Shown here in pieces: positions 27,525 through 46,926 of a stretch of 64,000 bases of DNA. The stretch comes from Thiohalobacter thiocyanaticus. GTDB lineage: Bacteria; Pseudomonadota; Gammaproteobacteria; Thiohalobacterales; Thiohalobacteraceae. Below the pieces are notes generated by a model, which worked only from the letters and a program-made list of their open reading frames with translations, had not been told where the DNA came from and searched no databases. Every line of letters starts with the position of its first letter. Within the stretch, counting starts at the first letter, position 1. The stretch is from positions 2,365,001-2,429,000 of the forward strand of contig NZ_QZMU01000001.1 of NCBI RefSeq assembly GCF_003932505.1, written 5' to 3'. Both the position numbers and the translations under genes were made by a program.

Positions 27525-28088
27525 TCAGTCGTCGCGGATCGGTTCGGGACGCAGGCCGACCGCGGCGGCCACGCCGGCCAGCAGCAGTCCGAGCAGCACC
27601 AGCAGCGGGCCGACGCCGGTATTCAGCACCTGCAGGGCCCAGCCCTGGCCGAAGATCACGCCCAGGTAGAGCATGCCCGAGTGCAGCAGCGCGCCCAGGA
27701 TGAAGGCCCAGCTGATGGCCTGCTTCCACCAGGCCGGCACGGTGAGAAACAGCAGGGTCAGGCCGGCCAGGATATTGAGCACGGACTCGAGGTTGCCGTG
27801 GGTGTGCGGGCCGCCCTTGATCTCGTCGAGCCGCGCCTCGCTCTGCAGCATCCGGTTCAGGTCCAGCAGCGCCTGGGTGTTGCTGCGGGCGATGGCAGCG
27901 GCGTCCATGGGTTCCAGATCCTGCTCGAAGCCGCTGCTGGCCATCAGTTGCAGCTCGGACATGCTCTGCTGCTTGGTCGCGCCCGCCTCGCCCACGTCGG
28001 GGATGACCTCGCTGACCATGTAGGGGCCCAGGGCGGCGGTCAGGACCAGGTAGAGAAAACCGAAAATGATGTTCTTCCTGCCGATCAT
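27525..28088 (-). CDS. Membrane protein of unknown function
   Basis: The 187-residue product has one N-terminal segment (IIFGFLYLVLTAALGPYMV), a soluble loop of about 70 residues with an Asp/Glu/Gln-rich stretch, and three further segments (LNILAGLTLLFLTV, AISWAFILGALLHSGMLYLGVIF and VGPLLVLLGLLLAGVAA). No motif is recognised. GGAGGT lies right before the ATG at 28088, a strong ribosome binding site. Foldback elements lie on both sides, so the gene sits between two MITE-like repeats. Confidence 0.75.
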   Translation of the reverse strand: MIGRKNIIFGFLYLVLTAALGPYMVSEVIPDVGEAGATKQQSMSELQLMASSGFEQDLEPMDAAAIARSNTQALLDLNRMLQSEARLDEIKGGPHTHGNLESVLNILAGLTLLFLTVPAWWKQAISWAFILGALLHSGMLYLGVIFGQGWALQVLNTGVGPLLVLLGLLLAGVAAAVGLRPEPIRDD

Positions 28089-28135
28089 AATGACCTCCTC
28101 AGGCTTGCAGCGGTGGCTTGACGGGGTTTATAGGC

Positions 28136-28404
28136 TAGGGCCTGTTAACACTAATCCAATCGTCTCTGTTGTGCCTGAAAAAGCGCCAATCGAGGCGCGA
28201 GGAGCGTAGTTTGGTTATTCCAAATAAGCGACGAGCAACGACGAGTGGCGCTTTTTCAGGCACAACCCGCCGGGCTGGGGCTGATTTTCCGCCCAGCGGC
28301 GTTATCATTCGCTCATGTAGAATAACTACACATCGCTCATTCTGCCTTGCTGGACGAAAAATCAGCCCCAGCAGAGACGATTGGATTAGTGTTAACAGGC
28401 CCTA
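28136..28404. repeat. MITE-like foldback element B
   Basis: A 33-base perfect terminal inverted repeat (28136-28168 and 28372-28404) encloses two hairpins. One has 20-base perfect arms (28169-28188 and 28246-28265), the other 15-base perfect arms (28274-28288 and 28358-28372). The ends begin GGGCCTGTTAACAC and are flanked by TA on both sides. It has the same layout and almost the same length as element A but an unrelated sequence. No gene is visible inside. Confidence 0.85.
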
Positions 28405-28454
28405 AGCTTAGTGCATTGGATTCCGATTACTAAGCGGCAACAATGGAGGTGAGG

Positions 28455-29450
28455 ATGCGCGCCTATGTCATCAACCGTTTCGGCGGTCCCGAGGTGTTCG
28501 AAGCTGCCGACCTGCCGCGCCCCGAACCCGGCCCGGGTCAGGTGCTGATCCGGGTGGCGGCGAGCAGTGTGAATCCGGTCGACTGCAAGATCCGCCGCGG
28601 CGACGTGCCGGTCGGGCCGGAGTTTCCGGCCGTGCTGCACGGCGATGTCGCCGGCGTGGTGGAGGCGGTCGGCGCGGGCGTGACCGCCTTCCGCCCCGGG
28701 GCCGAGGTCTACGGTTGCGCCGGCGGCCTGCAGGGCCGGCCCGGGGCGCTGGCCGAATACATGCTGGCCGATGCCGAGCTGCTGGCACCGAAGCCGGCCA
28801 GCCTGTCGCTGGAGGAGGCCGCGGTGGTGCCGCTGGTAGCCATCACGGCCTGGGAGGCCATCATCGAGAAGGGGCGGGCGCAGGCGGATGAGGCCGTGCT
28901 GGTGCATGGCGGCACCGGCGGCGTCGGCCATATGGCCGTGCAGCTGGCGCGCTGGCGCGGGGGCGGGGTGGCGGCCACCGCCAGCGAGGCGGCCAAGCGC
29001 GAACAGGCGCAGCAGCTGGGCGCGGAGTGCGTGATCGATTACCGCCAGGAGACTGTGAGTCAGTATGTCCAGCGCTGCACCGGCGGACGCGGCTTCGACC
29101 TGGTGTTCGACACCGTGGGCCAGCCGGCGCTGGACCAGTCCATCGAGGCCGCCGCATTGAAGGGCCGGGTGGTGACCATCGCCGGGCGCTCCACTCTGGA
29201 CATCAAGCCGGCCTTCCAGAAGAGCCTGAGCCTGCACACTGTGTTCATGCTGATCAACATGCTGCACGATTACGACAAGGCCGCTCACGGCAACATCCTG
29301 CGCGAAGTCGGCGGACTGATCGATGCCGGTACACTCAGGCCGCTGATCCATGAACAGCGTTTCGGCTTCTCCGAGGTCGCGCAGGCCCATGCCCTGCTGG
29401 AATCGGGGCGGGCCATGGGCAAGATCAGCCTGGTGGCGGACTGGGCCTAG
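28455..29450 (+). CDS. Zinc-independent quinone oxidoreductase/medium-chain dehydrogenase
   Basis: The 331-residue product has the MDR fold. The substrate domain begins MRAYVINRFGGPEVFEAADL, with SVNPVDCKIRRG and HGDVAGVVEAVG, and the NAD(P) domain has VHGGTGGVGHMAVQLAR as its dinucleotide motif. The lack of the structural-zinc cysteines and the start sequence match quinone oxidoreductases (QOR), which reduce quinones or enones with NADPH. The ATG at 28455 is preceded by GGAGGTGA; an ATG four codons earlier lies within that site and is not used. It ends four bases into the next convergent gene. Confidence 0.88.
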   Translation: MRAYVINRFGGPEVFEAADLPRPEPGPGQVLIRVAASSVNPVDCKIRRGDVPVGPEFPAVLHGDVAGVVEAVGAGVTAFRPGAEVYGCAGGLQGRPGALAEYMLADAELLAPKPASLSLEEAAVVPLVAITAWEAIIEKGRAQADEAVLVHGGTGGVGHMAVQLARWRGGGVAATASEAAKREQAQQLGAECVIDYRQETVSQYVQRCTGGRGFDLVFDTVGQPALDQSIEAAALKGRVVTIAGRSTLDIKPAFQKSLSLHTVFMLINMLHDYDKAAHGNILREVGGLIDAGTLRPLIHEQRFGFSEVAQAHALLESGRAMGKISLVADWA

Positions 29451-30133
29451 GCGCGTCTGAGAACCCGCAGCCAGCGCCACAGGTTGAGCAGGCTGGCGAA
29501 GGAGGCGGCGACATAGGTCATGGCCGCCGCCCGCAGGATGTTGTGCGCGGCCCGCTGGTCGGGCTCGGGGATGTAGCGCCCGGCCTTGAGCAGTGGCAGG
29601 GCACGGTTGAAGCTGGCATCGAACTCCACCGGCAGGGTAACCAGGTGCACCAGGGCTGCGGCGCCGAAGCTGAGCAGGGCGCCGAGGAGAAGCAGCAGGC
29701 CGCTGGTGGGCGCGCGGGTCAGCACCGCGATGACCGGGATGCCGAGGAACAGCACATTGCCCAGCTGCTGGGCGGAGTTGGCCAGCGGCACCAGCCGGTG
29801 GCGCAGGTTGAGCCAGCGATAGTTGCCGGCGTGCTGGATGGCATGGCCGACCTCGTGCGCGGCGACCACCACGGCGGTCAGCGAGCGGCCGTTGAAGTTG
29901 TCCGGGCTCAGACGCACGGTGCGGCTGGTCGGATCATAGTGATCACCGCGCTCAGTGGACTCGACCTCGACATCATCCAGCTGCAGTCGCTGCAGCAGGT
30001 GTTGGGCGAACTCGCCGCCGGTGCCGGGGAAGTCGTCGCGTTCGGCGCTGTGGCGGCGCATCACCCACTGGACCCAGAGCTGCGGGCCGAACAGCAGTGC
30101 AAGCACAATGATGAGCAGGATGACGAGATGCAT
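29447..30133 (-). CDS. Membrane zinc metallopeptidase (Zn_peptidase_2, YugP-like)
   Basis: The 228-residue product has an N-terminal membrane segment (LVILLIIVLALLFGPQLW), a soluble domain with the metallopeptidase motif HEVGH (93-97) in VVVAAHEVGHAIQHA, and two further hydrophobic stretches (PVIAVLTRAPTSGLLLLLG and LLSFGAAALVHLVTLPV). YugP proteins are membrane proteases of uncertain role. It converges with and overlaps the quinone oxidoreductase by four bases. The start codon is supported by a signal-like first helix. Confidence 0.85.
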   Translation of the reverse strand: MHLVILLIIVLALLFGPQLWVQWVMRRHSAERDDFPGTGGEFAQHLLQRLQLDDVEVESTERGDHYDPTSRTVRLSPDNFNGRSLTAVVVAAHEVGHAIQHAGNYRWLNLRHRLVPLANSAQQLGNVLFLGIPVIAVLTRAPTSGLLLLLGALLSFGAAALVHLVTLPVEFDASFNRALPLLKAGRYIPEPDQRAAHNILRAAAMTYVAASFASLLNLWRWLRVLRRA

Positions 30134-30156
30134 GATGTGTTGACACGGGGGCCTGA

Positions 30157-30726
30157 ATGAAATTCTGCAGCGAATGCGCCGGCCCGGTCAGCCTGCGGGT
30201 GCCGGAGGGCGACGACCGGCCGCGGTATGTGTGCGACAGCTGCTGCACCATACATTACCAGAACCCGAACATCGTTGCCGGCTGCATTGCCGAGTGGGAG
30301 GGCCGCATCCTGCTGTGTCGGCGCGCCATCGAGCCGCGCCACGGCCTGTGGACCCTGCCGGCCGGCTTCATGGAGCTGGGCGAGACCACCCAGCAGGCGG
30401 CCACGCGCGAGACCCTGGAGGAGGCCAGGGCCCGGGTCGAGCTCGACGCCCTCTATGCCGTGTTCAATCTGCCGCACATCAACCAGGTCTACATGCTGTT
30501 CCGCGGCCGGCTGCTGGGTCCGGATTTCAGTGCCGGGGAGGAAAGCCTGGAGGTGGCGCTGTTCGACCGGGACAGCGTGCCCTGGGACGCATTGGCCTTT
30601 CAGGTGGTGGCCGAGACGCTGAAGCTGTATTTCGGCGAGCAGCCCGGCGGACGCTATGGGCTGTATGTGGGTGACATCGAACGTCTGTCCCGGGAGCCGC
30701 TGCGCTACCGCACCCGATATCTATAA
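30157..30726 (+). CDS. NUDIX hydrolase with an N-terminal zinc ribbon
   Basis: The 189-residue product begins with a zinc ribbon (cysteines 4, 7, 26 and 29). The Nudix box follows as G70-x5-E76-x7-R84-E85-x2-E88-E89 (GFMELGETTQQAA then TRETLEEA). The layout resembles NudC-like and related pyrophosphohydrolases that cleave nucleoside diphosphate-linked compounds; the exact substrate is unknown. It lies divergent to the metallopeptidase, 23 bases apart. The ATG at 30157 is chosen because it begins the ribbon. Confidence 0.88.
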   Translation: MKFCSECAGPVSLRVPEGDDRPRYVCDSCCTIHYQNPNIVAGCIAEWEGRILLCRRAIEPRHGLWTLPAGFMELGETTQQAATRETLEEARARVELDALYAVFNLPHINQVYMLFRGRLLGPDFSAGEESLEVALFDRDSVPWDALAFQVVAETLKLYFGEQPGGRYGLYVGDIERLSREPLRYRTRYL

Positions 30727-30820
30727 GCCGGGCTTATCGTGCCTCACTCGCGGGCCGACCCCCTGCGCTCCGACGGACTATAATTACAGGTGGAAGCGAT
30801 CTGCAGGGAGGATACATCCC

Positions 30821-31291
30821 ATGGCCATGGCCCAGCACGTCAGCCGTTACCTGACCGAGCACGAGATCCCCTACGAGGTGCTTACCCATCCGCCCACCAT
30901 GAGCAGCCTGGAGACGGCCGCCAGCGCTCACATCCCCGGGGACTGTCTGGCCAAGCCGGTGATCCTGCAGGACGATCAGGGCTATATCATGGCGCTCATC
31001 CCCGCCACCCACCGGCTGGACCTGCAGGCGCTGGATTCGCATCTGCACAGCCACGTGGAAATGGCGGAGGAGCCGGAGCTGGCCGCGCTGTTCGAGGACT
31101 GCGAACTGGGCGCCATGCCGGCGCTGGGGCCGGCCTACGGATTGCGTACCCTGGTCGACAGTCACCTGGCCGAGCAGCCGGACATCTACTTCGATGCCGG
31201 CGACCACGAATGCCTGGTGCACGTTGATGGCGAGGCCCTGTTCGAGCAGATGGACGGCATCGAGCTCGGGGAGTTCAGCCATCACATGTGA
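30821..31291 (+). CDS. YbaK/ProX-type aminoacyl-tRNA deacylase
   Basis: The 156-residue product starts at MAMAQHVSRYLTEHEIPYEV, nine bases after GGGAGG; longer frames run into the upstream non-coding region. The YbaK/EbsC core is visible: YEVLTHPPTMSSLETAAS, the invariant lysine in LAKPVILQDDQGYIMALIP, and GAMPALGPAYGL. The family removes mischarged amino acids from tRNA-Pro or tRNA-Cys. The gene stands alone, convergent with ugd. Confidence 0.88.
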   Translation: MAMAQHVSRYLTEHEIPYEVLTHPPTMSSLETAASAHIPGDCLAKPVILQDDQGYIMALIPATHRLDLQALDSHLHSHVEMAEEPELAALFEDCELGAMPALGPAYGLRTLVDSHLAEQPDIYFDAGDHECLVHVDGEALFEQMDGIELGEFSHHM

Positions 31292-31315
31292 CGGCGGGTG
31301 TACCCGTGGGCAGTT

Positions 31316-32650
31316 TCAGCCCGGCTGGCGCGGCCCCCGGCCGATGGAGTAGTAGGTGTAGCCCAGGGCGGCCATCTGGGCCGGGTCGTAGATGTTGCGC
31401 CCGTCGACGATCACCGGCTGGCGCAGGGTTTCGCGGATCTCGAAGAAATCCGGGCTGCGGAATTCCTTCCATTCGGTGATCACCACCAGGGCGTCGGCGC
31501 CCTGCACGGCCTCCATGGCCGATTCACACAGGATCAGGTCCCCGCGCTTGCCGTAGATGCGGTTGCATTCCTCCATGGCCACCGGGTCGTAGGCCCGGAC
31601 CCTGGCCCCGGCCGCCCACAGGGCCTCCATCAGCACCCGGCTGGAGGCCTCGCGCATGTCGTCGGTGTTGGGCTTGAAGGCCAGCCCCCAGAGGGCAATG
31701 GTGCGTCCCTTCAGCTCGCCGAAGTGCTGTTCGAGCTTGCGGAGCGGGATCGCCTTCTGACGCTCGTTGACATTCTCCACCGCGGTGAGCAGCTCGGCCT
31801 GGTAGCCGCAGTCGCGCGCCGTGCGCTCCAGTGCCTTGACATCCTTGGGAAAACAGGAGCCGCCATAGCCGGCGCCGGGGTAGATGAACTGATAGCCGAT
31901 GCGGGGATCCGAGCCGATGCCCACGCGCACCTGCTCGATGTCCGCTCCCAGCCGCTCGGCCAGGTTGGACAGCTCGTTCATGAAACTGATCTTGGTGGCC
32001 AGAATGGCGTTAGCGGCGTATTTGGTCAGCTCGGCGGAGCGGATGTCCATGGCCAGCAACCGGTCATGGTTGCGGTTGAAGGGGGCGTAGAGGGCCCGCA
32101 GCAGTTCCGCGGTGCGCGGATTGTCGGTGCCGACCACGATCCGGTCCGGGCGCATGAAATCGCTGATCGCCGCGCCTTCCTTGAGAAATTCCGGATTGGA
32201 GACCACGTCGAATTCGATCTGGGCCGCCCGTTCGGCCAGTGCCTGCTCGATGCGCTCGCGCACCCGGTCGGCGGTGCCGACCGGCACCGTCGACTTGTTG
32301 ATCACGATGCGGTATTCCTGCAGCTGCTCGCCGATGGCCCCGGCCACCGCCAGCACGTGCTGCAGATCGGCGGAGCCGTCCTCGTCGGGCGGGGTGCCGA
32401 CGGCGATGAACTGGAACAGGCCGTGGGCGACGCCCTCGGCCGGGTCCAGGGTGAAGCGCAGCCGCCCGGCCTTGCTGTTTTCCGTCACCATCCGGTCCAG
32501 GCCGGGCTCGTAGATGGGGATCTCGCCCCGTTGCAGCCGTTCGATCTTGCCCGGGTCGATATCGACGCACAGAACCTCGTTGCCCACTTCCGCCAGACAG
32601 GCGCCGGTGACCAGGCCGACATAGCCGGAACCGTAAATCGTGACCTTCAT
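31316..32650 (-). CDS. ugd: UDP-glucose 6-dehydrogenase
   Basis: The 444-residue product oxidises UDP-glucose to UDP-glucuronate, a precursor of acidic exopolysaccharide and lipid A sugars. The NAD pocket is GSGYVGLV (7-14). [16 protein letters not shown] (81-96) and NKSTVPVGT (118-126) are the substrate and loop regions. The catalytic cysteine is C266 in [12 protein letters not shown], and the C-terminal part has [15 protein letters not shown]. Length equals the family norm. It is monocistronic and ends 24 bases from the convergent YbaK gene. Confidence 0.97.
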   Translation of the reverse strand: MKVTIYGSGYVGLVTGACLAEVGNEVLCVDIDPGKIERLQRGEIPIYEPGLDRMVTENSKAGRLRFTLDPAEGVAHGLFQFIAVGTPPDEDGSADLQHVLAVAGAIGEQLQEYRIVINKSTVPVGTADRVRERIEQALAERAAQIEFDVVSNPEFLKEGAAISDFMRPDRIVVGTDNPRTAELLRALYAPFNRNHDRLLAMDIRSAELTKYAANAILATKISFMNELSNLAERLGADIEQVRVGIGSDPRIGYQFIYPGAGYGGSCFPKDVKALERTARDCGYQAELLTAVENVNERQKAIPLRKLEQHFGELKGRTIALWGLAFKPNTDDMREASSRVLMEALWAAGARVRAYDPVAMEECNRIYGKRGDLILCESAMEAVQGADALVVITEWKEFRSPDFFEIRETLRQPVIVDGRNIYDPAQMAALGYTYYSIGRGPRQPG

Positions 32651-32845
32651 GCTGTCCCCAGATTGGTGTGTTGATTAATATGCGTTTGATTTTTATGGAA
32701 AATCGGCCCCGCTTGTCAGGGGCGCCCGGCGCTGGGCCGCGCTGGGGCACGGCTGTCGCCGGGCCGCGTGCGGCATGCTAGCAAAGCCCCGGACGCCGGT
32801 CACGGATTTTTCCGGGCAAATTATTCGCTTGATTGTGCACGGGAG

Positions 32846-32874
32846 TTGACACTGGCGGGGGACTTAACCAAAAT
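32846..32874 (+). promoter_or_regulatory. Promoter of the tRNA-Tyr/Gly/Thr-tuf operon
   Basis: TTGACA (32846-32851) and CAAAAT (32869-32874) are spaced by 17 bases. The -10 box ends 15 bases before tRNA-Tyr. A GC-rich discriminator (acgctgc) suits a growth-regulated tRNA promoter. It is needed because the former first gene of the cluster now lies 25 kb away. Confidence 0.65.
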
Positions 32875-32889
32875 ACGCTGCTTCGTTTT

Positions 32890-32974
32890 GGAGGGGTTCC
32901 CGAGCGGCCAAAGGGGGCAGACTGTAAATCTGCTGGCTCAGCCTTCGGAGGTTCGAATCCTCCCCCCTCCACCA
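32890..32974 (+). tRNA. tyrU: tRNA-Tyr(GUA)
   Basis: The 85-nt gene has a long variable arm, anticodon loop CTGTAAA giving GUA, GTTCGAATC T loop and an encoded CCA. The acceptor GGAGGGG pairs with CCCCTCC. It starts the tRNA-tuf operon. Confidence 0.96.
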
Positions 32975-32984
32975 GATGCAGGGG

Positions 32985-33290
<306 letters not shown>

Positions 33291-33295
33291 TTTAC

Positions 33296-33371
<76 letters not shown>

Positions 33372-33437
33372 TATTAAATTAGTAACCCGTAGACGCCTGG
33401 CCGTCTTGTCGAGCAGAAAACAAGTGGGAGATCTTCC

Positions 33438-34628
<1,191 letters not shown>

Positions 34629-34710
34629 TAGGGACCAGTGCCGAGGTGCCAGGGCCGAGGAAGAGACCTTCCTGGAACCTGGCACCCGGAACCTGGCAAC
34701 TGATTTTTAT

Positions 34711-34786
34711 AGGGCAGTAGCTCAATTGGCAGAGCGGCGGTCTCCAAAACCGCAGGTTGGGGGTTCGATTCCCTCCTGCCCTGCCA
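34711..34786 (+). tRNA. trpT: tRNA-Trp(CCA)
   Basis: Acceptor AGGGCAG pairs with CTGCCCT; the anticodon loop CTCCAAA gives CCA; discriminator G and encoded CCA are present. 76 nt. It lies between tuf and secE, as in most gammaproteobacteria. Confidence 0.96.
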
Positions 34787-34864
34787 CTTAACTGGGGCAG
34801 GCGCCGGCCGTTCAGGCCGGGCAACAATGCCGGGCTCCCAAACAGGTACACCTGGCCGCTGGGT

Positions 34865-35233
34865 ATGAATGCTAAGGTAGACACCGAAGGCTCGAAACTG
34901 GATACCGTGAAAATGGGGCTGGCCGTCGCACTCCTGATGGGGGGCGTGGTCGGCTTTTACCATTTTGCCGACTACAACCTGCTGTTCCGAGTGCTGGGAC
35001 TGCTGGCGGTAGTGGGCGTGGTGCTGTTCATTTTCGCGCAGACCGCCAAAGGCGCCCAGGCGATCGGTTTCATCGGCAGTGCCCGTATGGAAGTGCGCAA
35101 GGTGGTCTGGCCGAGCCGGCAGGAGACCATACAGACGGCGCTGATCGTGTTCGCGATGGTCATCATCGTGGGCCTGATCCTGTGGCTGCTGGACAAGTTC
35201 CTGTTCTGGGCGATCGGTCAGGTAACCGGATAA
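34865..35233 (+). CDS. secE: Preprotein translocase subunit SecE
   Basis: The 122-residue product has three membrane segments (about 18-34, 42-60 and 92-115). It carries the conserved cytosolic [15 protein letters not shown] before the last one, which clamps SecY. The ATG at 34865 gives [11 protein letters not shown]; further upstream the frame runs into tRNA-Trp and is rejected. Length fits the three-segment gammaproteobacterial form. nusG follows 14 bases later. Confidence 0.95.
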   Translation: MNAKVDTEGSKLDTVKMGLAVALLMGGVVGFYHFADYNLLFRVLGLLAVVGVVLFIFAQTAKGAQAIGFIGSARMEVRKVVWPSRQETIQTALIVFAMVIIVGLILWLLDKFLFWAIGQVTG

Positions 35234-35247
35234 AGGGCGGTTTAAGG

Positions 35248-35781
35248 ATGGCTAAGCGTTGGTACGTCGTACACGCCTATTCGGGGTTCGAGAACCAGGT
35301 CAAGCGTTCTCTTCAGGAGCGCGTTGCCCGTAGCGGCATGCAGGACAGGTTCGGCGAGATCCTGGTCCCGACCGAGGAGGTCGTGGAGATGCGCGAGGGC
35401 CAGAAGCGCAAGAGCGAGCGCAAGTTCTTCCCCGGCTACGTGCTGGTGCAGATGGAAATGGACGACGAGACCTGGCACCTGGTCAAGGACGTGCCCAAGG
35501 TGATGGGTTTCATCGGTGGCACCAGCGACCGCCCGGCCCCGATCTCGGACCGCGAGGCCGACCAGATCCTGAACCGGATCCAGGAGGGCGTGGAGAAGCC
35601 GCGGCCCAAGGTGCTGTTCGAGGTGGGCGAAGTGGTACGTGTCACCGACGGCCCCTTCAACGATTTCAATGGCGTGGTCGAAGAGGTCAACTACGAGAAG
35701 AGCCGGCTGCGTGTGGCCGTGCTCATCTTCGGCCGTTCCACGCCGGTCGAACTGGAGTTCAGCCAGGTCGAAAAGGCTTGA
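35248..35781 (+). CDS. nusG: Transcription antitermination factor NusG
   Basis: The 177-residue product has the NGN domain ([20 protein letters not shown] to KVMGFIGGT, 1-100) and a C-terminal KOW domain ([22 protein letters not shown], about 127-150). It binds RNA polymerase beta' and links it to ribosomes and Rho. The ATG at 35248 follows TTTAAGG and matches the usual start. The secE-nusG order is standard, followed by a 105-base gap to rplK. Confidence 0.98.
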   Translation: MAKRWYVVHAYSGFENQVKRSLQERVARSGMQDRFGEILVPTEEVVEMREGQKRKSERKFFPGYVLVQMEMDDETWHLVKDVPKVMGFIGGTSDRPAPISDREADQILNRIQEGVEKPRPKVLFEVGEVVRVTDGPFNDFNGVVEEVNYEKSRLRVAVLIFGRSTPVELEFSQVEKA

Positions 35782-35886
35782 GTACGGACGCCGGGTTTTC
35801 CGGCGCCCGAGGTTAACGGGGAGCCTCCGGAGATATCGGGACAGTCCCGATCGTAACGAGGCGCTTGCACCCACAGGAGAAGCGAA

Positions 35887-36318
35887 ATGGCAAAGAAAGT
35901 CGAAGCCTACATCAAGCTGCAGGTTGCAGCCCAGGAGGCGAATCCGTCGCCGCCGGTCGGTCCCGCGCTGGGCCAGCACGGCGTGAACATCATGGAATTC
36001 TGCAAGGCCTTCAACGCCCAGACCCAGGATGTCGAGAAAGGGCTGCCGATCCCGGTGGTGATCACCGTCTACAACGATCGCAGCTTCACCTTCGTCATGA
36101 AGACCCCGCCGGCCGCGATCCTGCTGAAGAAGGCTGCCGGTATCGGCAAGGGCAGTCCCACCCCGAACACCCAGAAGGTGGGCACGGTGACCCGGGCGCA
36201 GCTCGAGGAGATCGCCCAGACCAAGATGGCGGATCTCAATGCCGCCGACATGGACGCTGCCGTGCGCATCATCGCCGGCAGTGCGCGCAGCATGGGTCTG
36301 GACGTCGAGGAGGCTTGA
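35887..36318 (+). CDS. rplK: Ribosomal protein L11
   Basis: The 143-residue product has the L11 N-terminal substrate domain ([30 protein letters not shown]) and C-terminal RNA-binding domain ([17 protein letters not shown]). It binds the GTPase-associated region of 23S rRNA with L10 and L7/L12. AGGAG sits seven bases before ATG. rplA starts two bases after the stop, behind a GAGGAGG that lies inside this gene, so the pair is translationally coupled. In E. coli L1 represses both. Confidence 0.98.
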   Translation: MAKKVEAYIKLQVAAQEANPSPPVGPALGQHGVNIMEFCKAFNAQTQDVEKGLPIPVVITVYNDRSFTFVMKTPPAAILLKKAAGIGKGSPTPNTQKVGTVTRAQLEEIAQTKMADLNAADMDAAVRIIAGSARSMGLDVEEA

Positions 36319-36320
36319 TC

Positions 36321-37016
36321 ATGGCGAAACTATCCAAACGTATGAAGGCCATCCGTGAGAAGGTCGAACCGGGCAAGCTGTACCCGATCGATGACGCCTT
36401 CGGCCTGCTGAAGGATCTGACCGGGGCCAAATTCAAGGAATCCGTCGACGTCGCGGTCAATCTCGGCGTCGACCCGCGCAAGTCCGATCAGGTGGTGCGC
36501 GGCTCGACCGTGCTGCCCAACGGCACCGGCCAGAGCGTGCGCGTGGCCGTGTTCGCCCAGGGCGCCAATGTCGATGCCGCGAAGGAAGCCGGTGCCGACG
36601 TGGTCGGTTTCGAGGACCTGGCCGAGAGCATCAAGGGCGGCAACCTGGATTTCGATGTGGTCATCGCCACGCCGGACGCCATGCGTGTGGTCGGCCAGCT
36701 GGGCCAGATCCTGGGTCCGCGCGGCCTGATGCCCAACCCGAAGGTCGGCACCGTTGCCACCGACGTGGCCGCCGCGGTCAGGAACGCCAAGGCCGGACAG
36801 GTGCGCTACCGCACCGACAAGGCGGGCATCATCCATTGCACTATCGGCAAGGTGGATTTCGATGTCGACGCCCTGAAGGGCAACCTGGAGGCACTGCTGG
36901 CCGACCTGCGCAAGGTCAAGCCCGCCGCGGCCAAGGGTATTTATATGAAGAAGGTGACCGTGTCCACCACCATGGGCCCGGGCATCGCTGTCGATCAGGC
37001 CTCGCTCGCATCCTGA
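36321..37016 (+). CDS. rplA: Ribosomal protein L1
   Basis: The 231-residue product forms the L1 stalk and is the translational repressor of the rplKA unit in E. coli. Typical segments are [17 protein letters not shown]-like residues at about 133-147 and [14 protein letters not shown] near the end. The start lies two bases past rplK, preceded by GAGGAGG within its end. Length is normal. Confidence 0.98.
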   Translation: MAKLSKRMKAIREKVEPGKLYPIDDAFGLLKDLTGAKFKESVDVAVNLGVDPRKSDQVVRGSTVLPNGTGQSVRVAVFAQGANVDAAKEAGADVVGFEDLAESIKGGNLDFDVVIATPDAMRVVGQLGQILGPRGLMPNPKVGTVATDVAAAVRNAKAGQVRYRTDKAGIIHCTIGKVDFDVDALKGNLEALLADLRKVKPAAAKGIYMKKVTVSTTMGPGIAVDQASLAS

Positions 37017-37255
37017 GCGGGGTGGTACAGACTTTGTGGCACGCCGTTGGCCCGTCCGGCAACGGTCTGTCGTCAAAGACCGCAGGCGCGAGGGGTCAGC
37101 CCCGAGCTTAATCTCTGAAAGCCTGCGCAGACGGTGTCGCCAAGACGGTTTTTCGTGAACTTGTCCTCGGCCACCGTAACGGGGAACGCCCCCAAGGGGG
37201 TTGTTCTGTTGGCAAAACCGGATACAGATTCGCTCTGTATCGCAGGAGGTAACTG
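37017..37255 (+). promoter_or_regulatory. L10 leader of the rplJL-rpoBC operon
   Basis: This 239-base non-coding gap before rplJ is structured, with inverted pieces such as CCGTTGGCC/GGCAACGG and CCCCCAAGGGGG. In E. coli the matching leader is bound by L10-(L7/L12)4 and controls translation of rplJ. The complex-binding motif cannot be confirmed by eye; the position and length fit. Confidence 0.55.
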
Positions 37256-37786
37256 ATGGCACTGAGTCTTGAACAGAAGAAGACTGTGGTTGCCGAGGTG
37301 TCTGAAGTGGCCGCAAGCGCCTATTCCGCCGTGGCGGCGGAATACCGCGGCCTGACCGTGGACCAGATGACCGCTCTGCGCCGCAAGGCGCGGGAAAGCG
37401 GCGTCTATGTCCGGGTCGTGAAGAACACCCTGGCCCGCCGTGCCGTTCAGGGCACCGAGTTCGAATGCATCTCAGACAGCCTGGTCGGCCCGCTGATGCT
37501 GGCCTTCTCCCAGGAGGATCCCGGCTCTGCCGCCCGCGTGATCAAGGACTTCGCCAAGGAGCACGACCAGCTCCAGGTCAGGTTCGTTTCGGTCAGCGGC
37601 GAGCTGCTGCCGGCCAATGATCTGGAACGTCTGGCCAAGCTGCCGACTCGCGATGAAGCCCTGTCCATCCTGATGATGCTGATGAAGGCCCCGGCCGAGA
37701 AGCTGGCCCGCACCCTCAACGAGGTGCCGGGCAAGCTGGTGCGTACGGTGGCGGCCATCCGCGATCAGAAGGAACAGGCGGCCTAA
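37256..37786 (+). CDS. rplJ: Ribosomal protein L10
   Basis: The 176-residue product begins [19 protein letters not shown] and contains [21 protein letters not shown], the RNA-binding region of L10. The C-terminal helix carries L7/L12 dimers. AGGAGGT lies five bases before the ATG. rplL follows after 61 bases. The leader upstream is expected to be bound by this protein. Confidence 0.98.
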   Translation: MALSLEQKKTVVAEVSEVAASAYSAVAAEYRGLTVDQMTALRRKARESGVYVRVVKNTLARRAVQGTEFECISDSLVGPLMLAFSQEDPGSAARVIKDFAKEHDQLQVRFVSVSGELLPANDLERLAKLPTRDEALSILMMLMKAPAEKLARTLNEVPGKLVRTVAAIRDQKEQAA

Positions 37787-37847
37787 CCCGGTTCAAAATT
37801 TTGACGCCCCTCAGTGGGCTTGTGGACAAGTATCAGGAGTGATTACC

Positions 37848-38228
37848 ATGGCAGTTTCGAAAGAAGATATCCTGGAAACCATCGCCAGCATGAGCGTGAT
37901 GGAAGTCGTTGAACTCGTCGAGGCGATGGAAGAGAAATTCGGTGTTTCCGCCGCCGCCGCCGTGGCTGCCGCTCCGGCTGCCGCCGGTGGGGGTGAAGCC
38001 GCCGCCGCCGAGGAGCAGACCGAGTTCGACGTGGTGATGAGCAGCTTCGGTTCCAACAAGGTGGGCGTGATCAAGGTCGTGCGCGGCATCACCGGTCTGG
38101 GCCTGAAGGAAGCCAAGGACATGGTCGAGGGCGTGCCCTCCACCATCAAGGAAGGCGCTTCCAAGGATGAGGCTGAAGACATCAAGAAGCAGCTTGAAGA
38201 GGCTGGTGCAAGCGTCGAGGTCAAGTAA
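37848..38228 (+). CDS. rplL: Ribosomal protein L7/L12
   Basis: The 126-residue acidic product has an N-terminal dimerisation domain ([25 protein letters not shown]), an Ala-rich hinge (about 38-55) and a C-terminal factor-binding domain ([32 protein letters not shown]). The ATG at 37848 follows AGGAG by seven bases; a start three codons earlier is less likely. A stem-loop in the gap behind it separates it from rpoB. Confidence 0.98.
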   Translation: MAVSKEDILETIASMSVMEVVELVEAMEEKFGVSAAAAVAAAPAAAGGGEAAAAEEQTEFDVVMSSFGSNKVGVIKVVRGITGLGLKEAKDMVEGVPSTIKEGASKDEAEDIKKQLEEAGASVEVK

Positions 38229-38253
38229 GATTTCGAGCAGTTCGGCACAACAA

Positions 38254-38282
38254 CCCTCAGGGTGCGGTCCGCGCCCTGAGGG
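38254..38282 (+). promoter_or_regulatory. Hairpin between rplL and rpoB
   Basis: CCCTCAGGGTGCG and CGCGCCCTGAGGG pair across GTC; no T run follows. In E. coli the rplL-rpoB gap contains an attenuator and an RNase III site that reduce rpoBC output relative to rplJL. This hairpin lies in the same place and probably does the same. Confidence 0.6.
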
Positions 38283-38401
38283 AAGTTAAAGATTCAATCG
38301 GGCTGGTGGCACCGAGCCGCCGGCCTTTTCCTGTTGTCCGGCCGCGCGACTGAGCAGCGTCCCGCCCCGGCAACCCGGTTTCGCAATTGAGAGGAACACC
38401 G

Positions 38402-42553
<4,152 letters not shown>

Positions 42554-42633
42554 GCGCAAGCGCGATCGCATAACGGACTCAAGTTATTTGGGAGACGGCA
42601 GGCGCCGTTCCCGGACACGAGGCAAAACAGACC

Positions 42634-46845
<4,212 letters not shown>

Positions 46846-46884
46846 CCCTACTGCCTCCGTCCCCGGATCAGGCGCCACAAGTGC

Positions 46885-46913
46885 TTGACAGGGTGGGGGC
46901 AGCTCTCTAAAAT
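46885..46913 (+). promoter_or_regulatory. Promoter of the str operon
   Basis: TTGACA (46885-46890) and TAAAAT (46908-46913) are spaced by exactly 17 bases, a near-consensus sigma-70 promoter. It lies 40 bases past rpoC and 100 bases before rpsL. Confidence 0.8.
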
Positions 46914-46926
46914 TGCGCGTCTTTCC

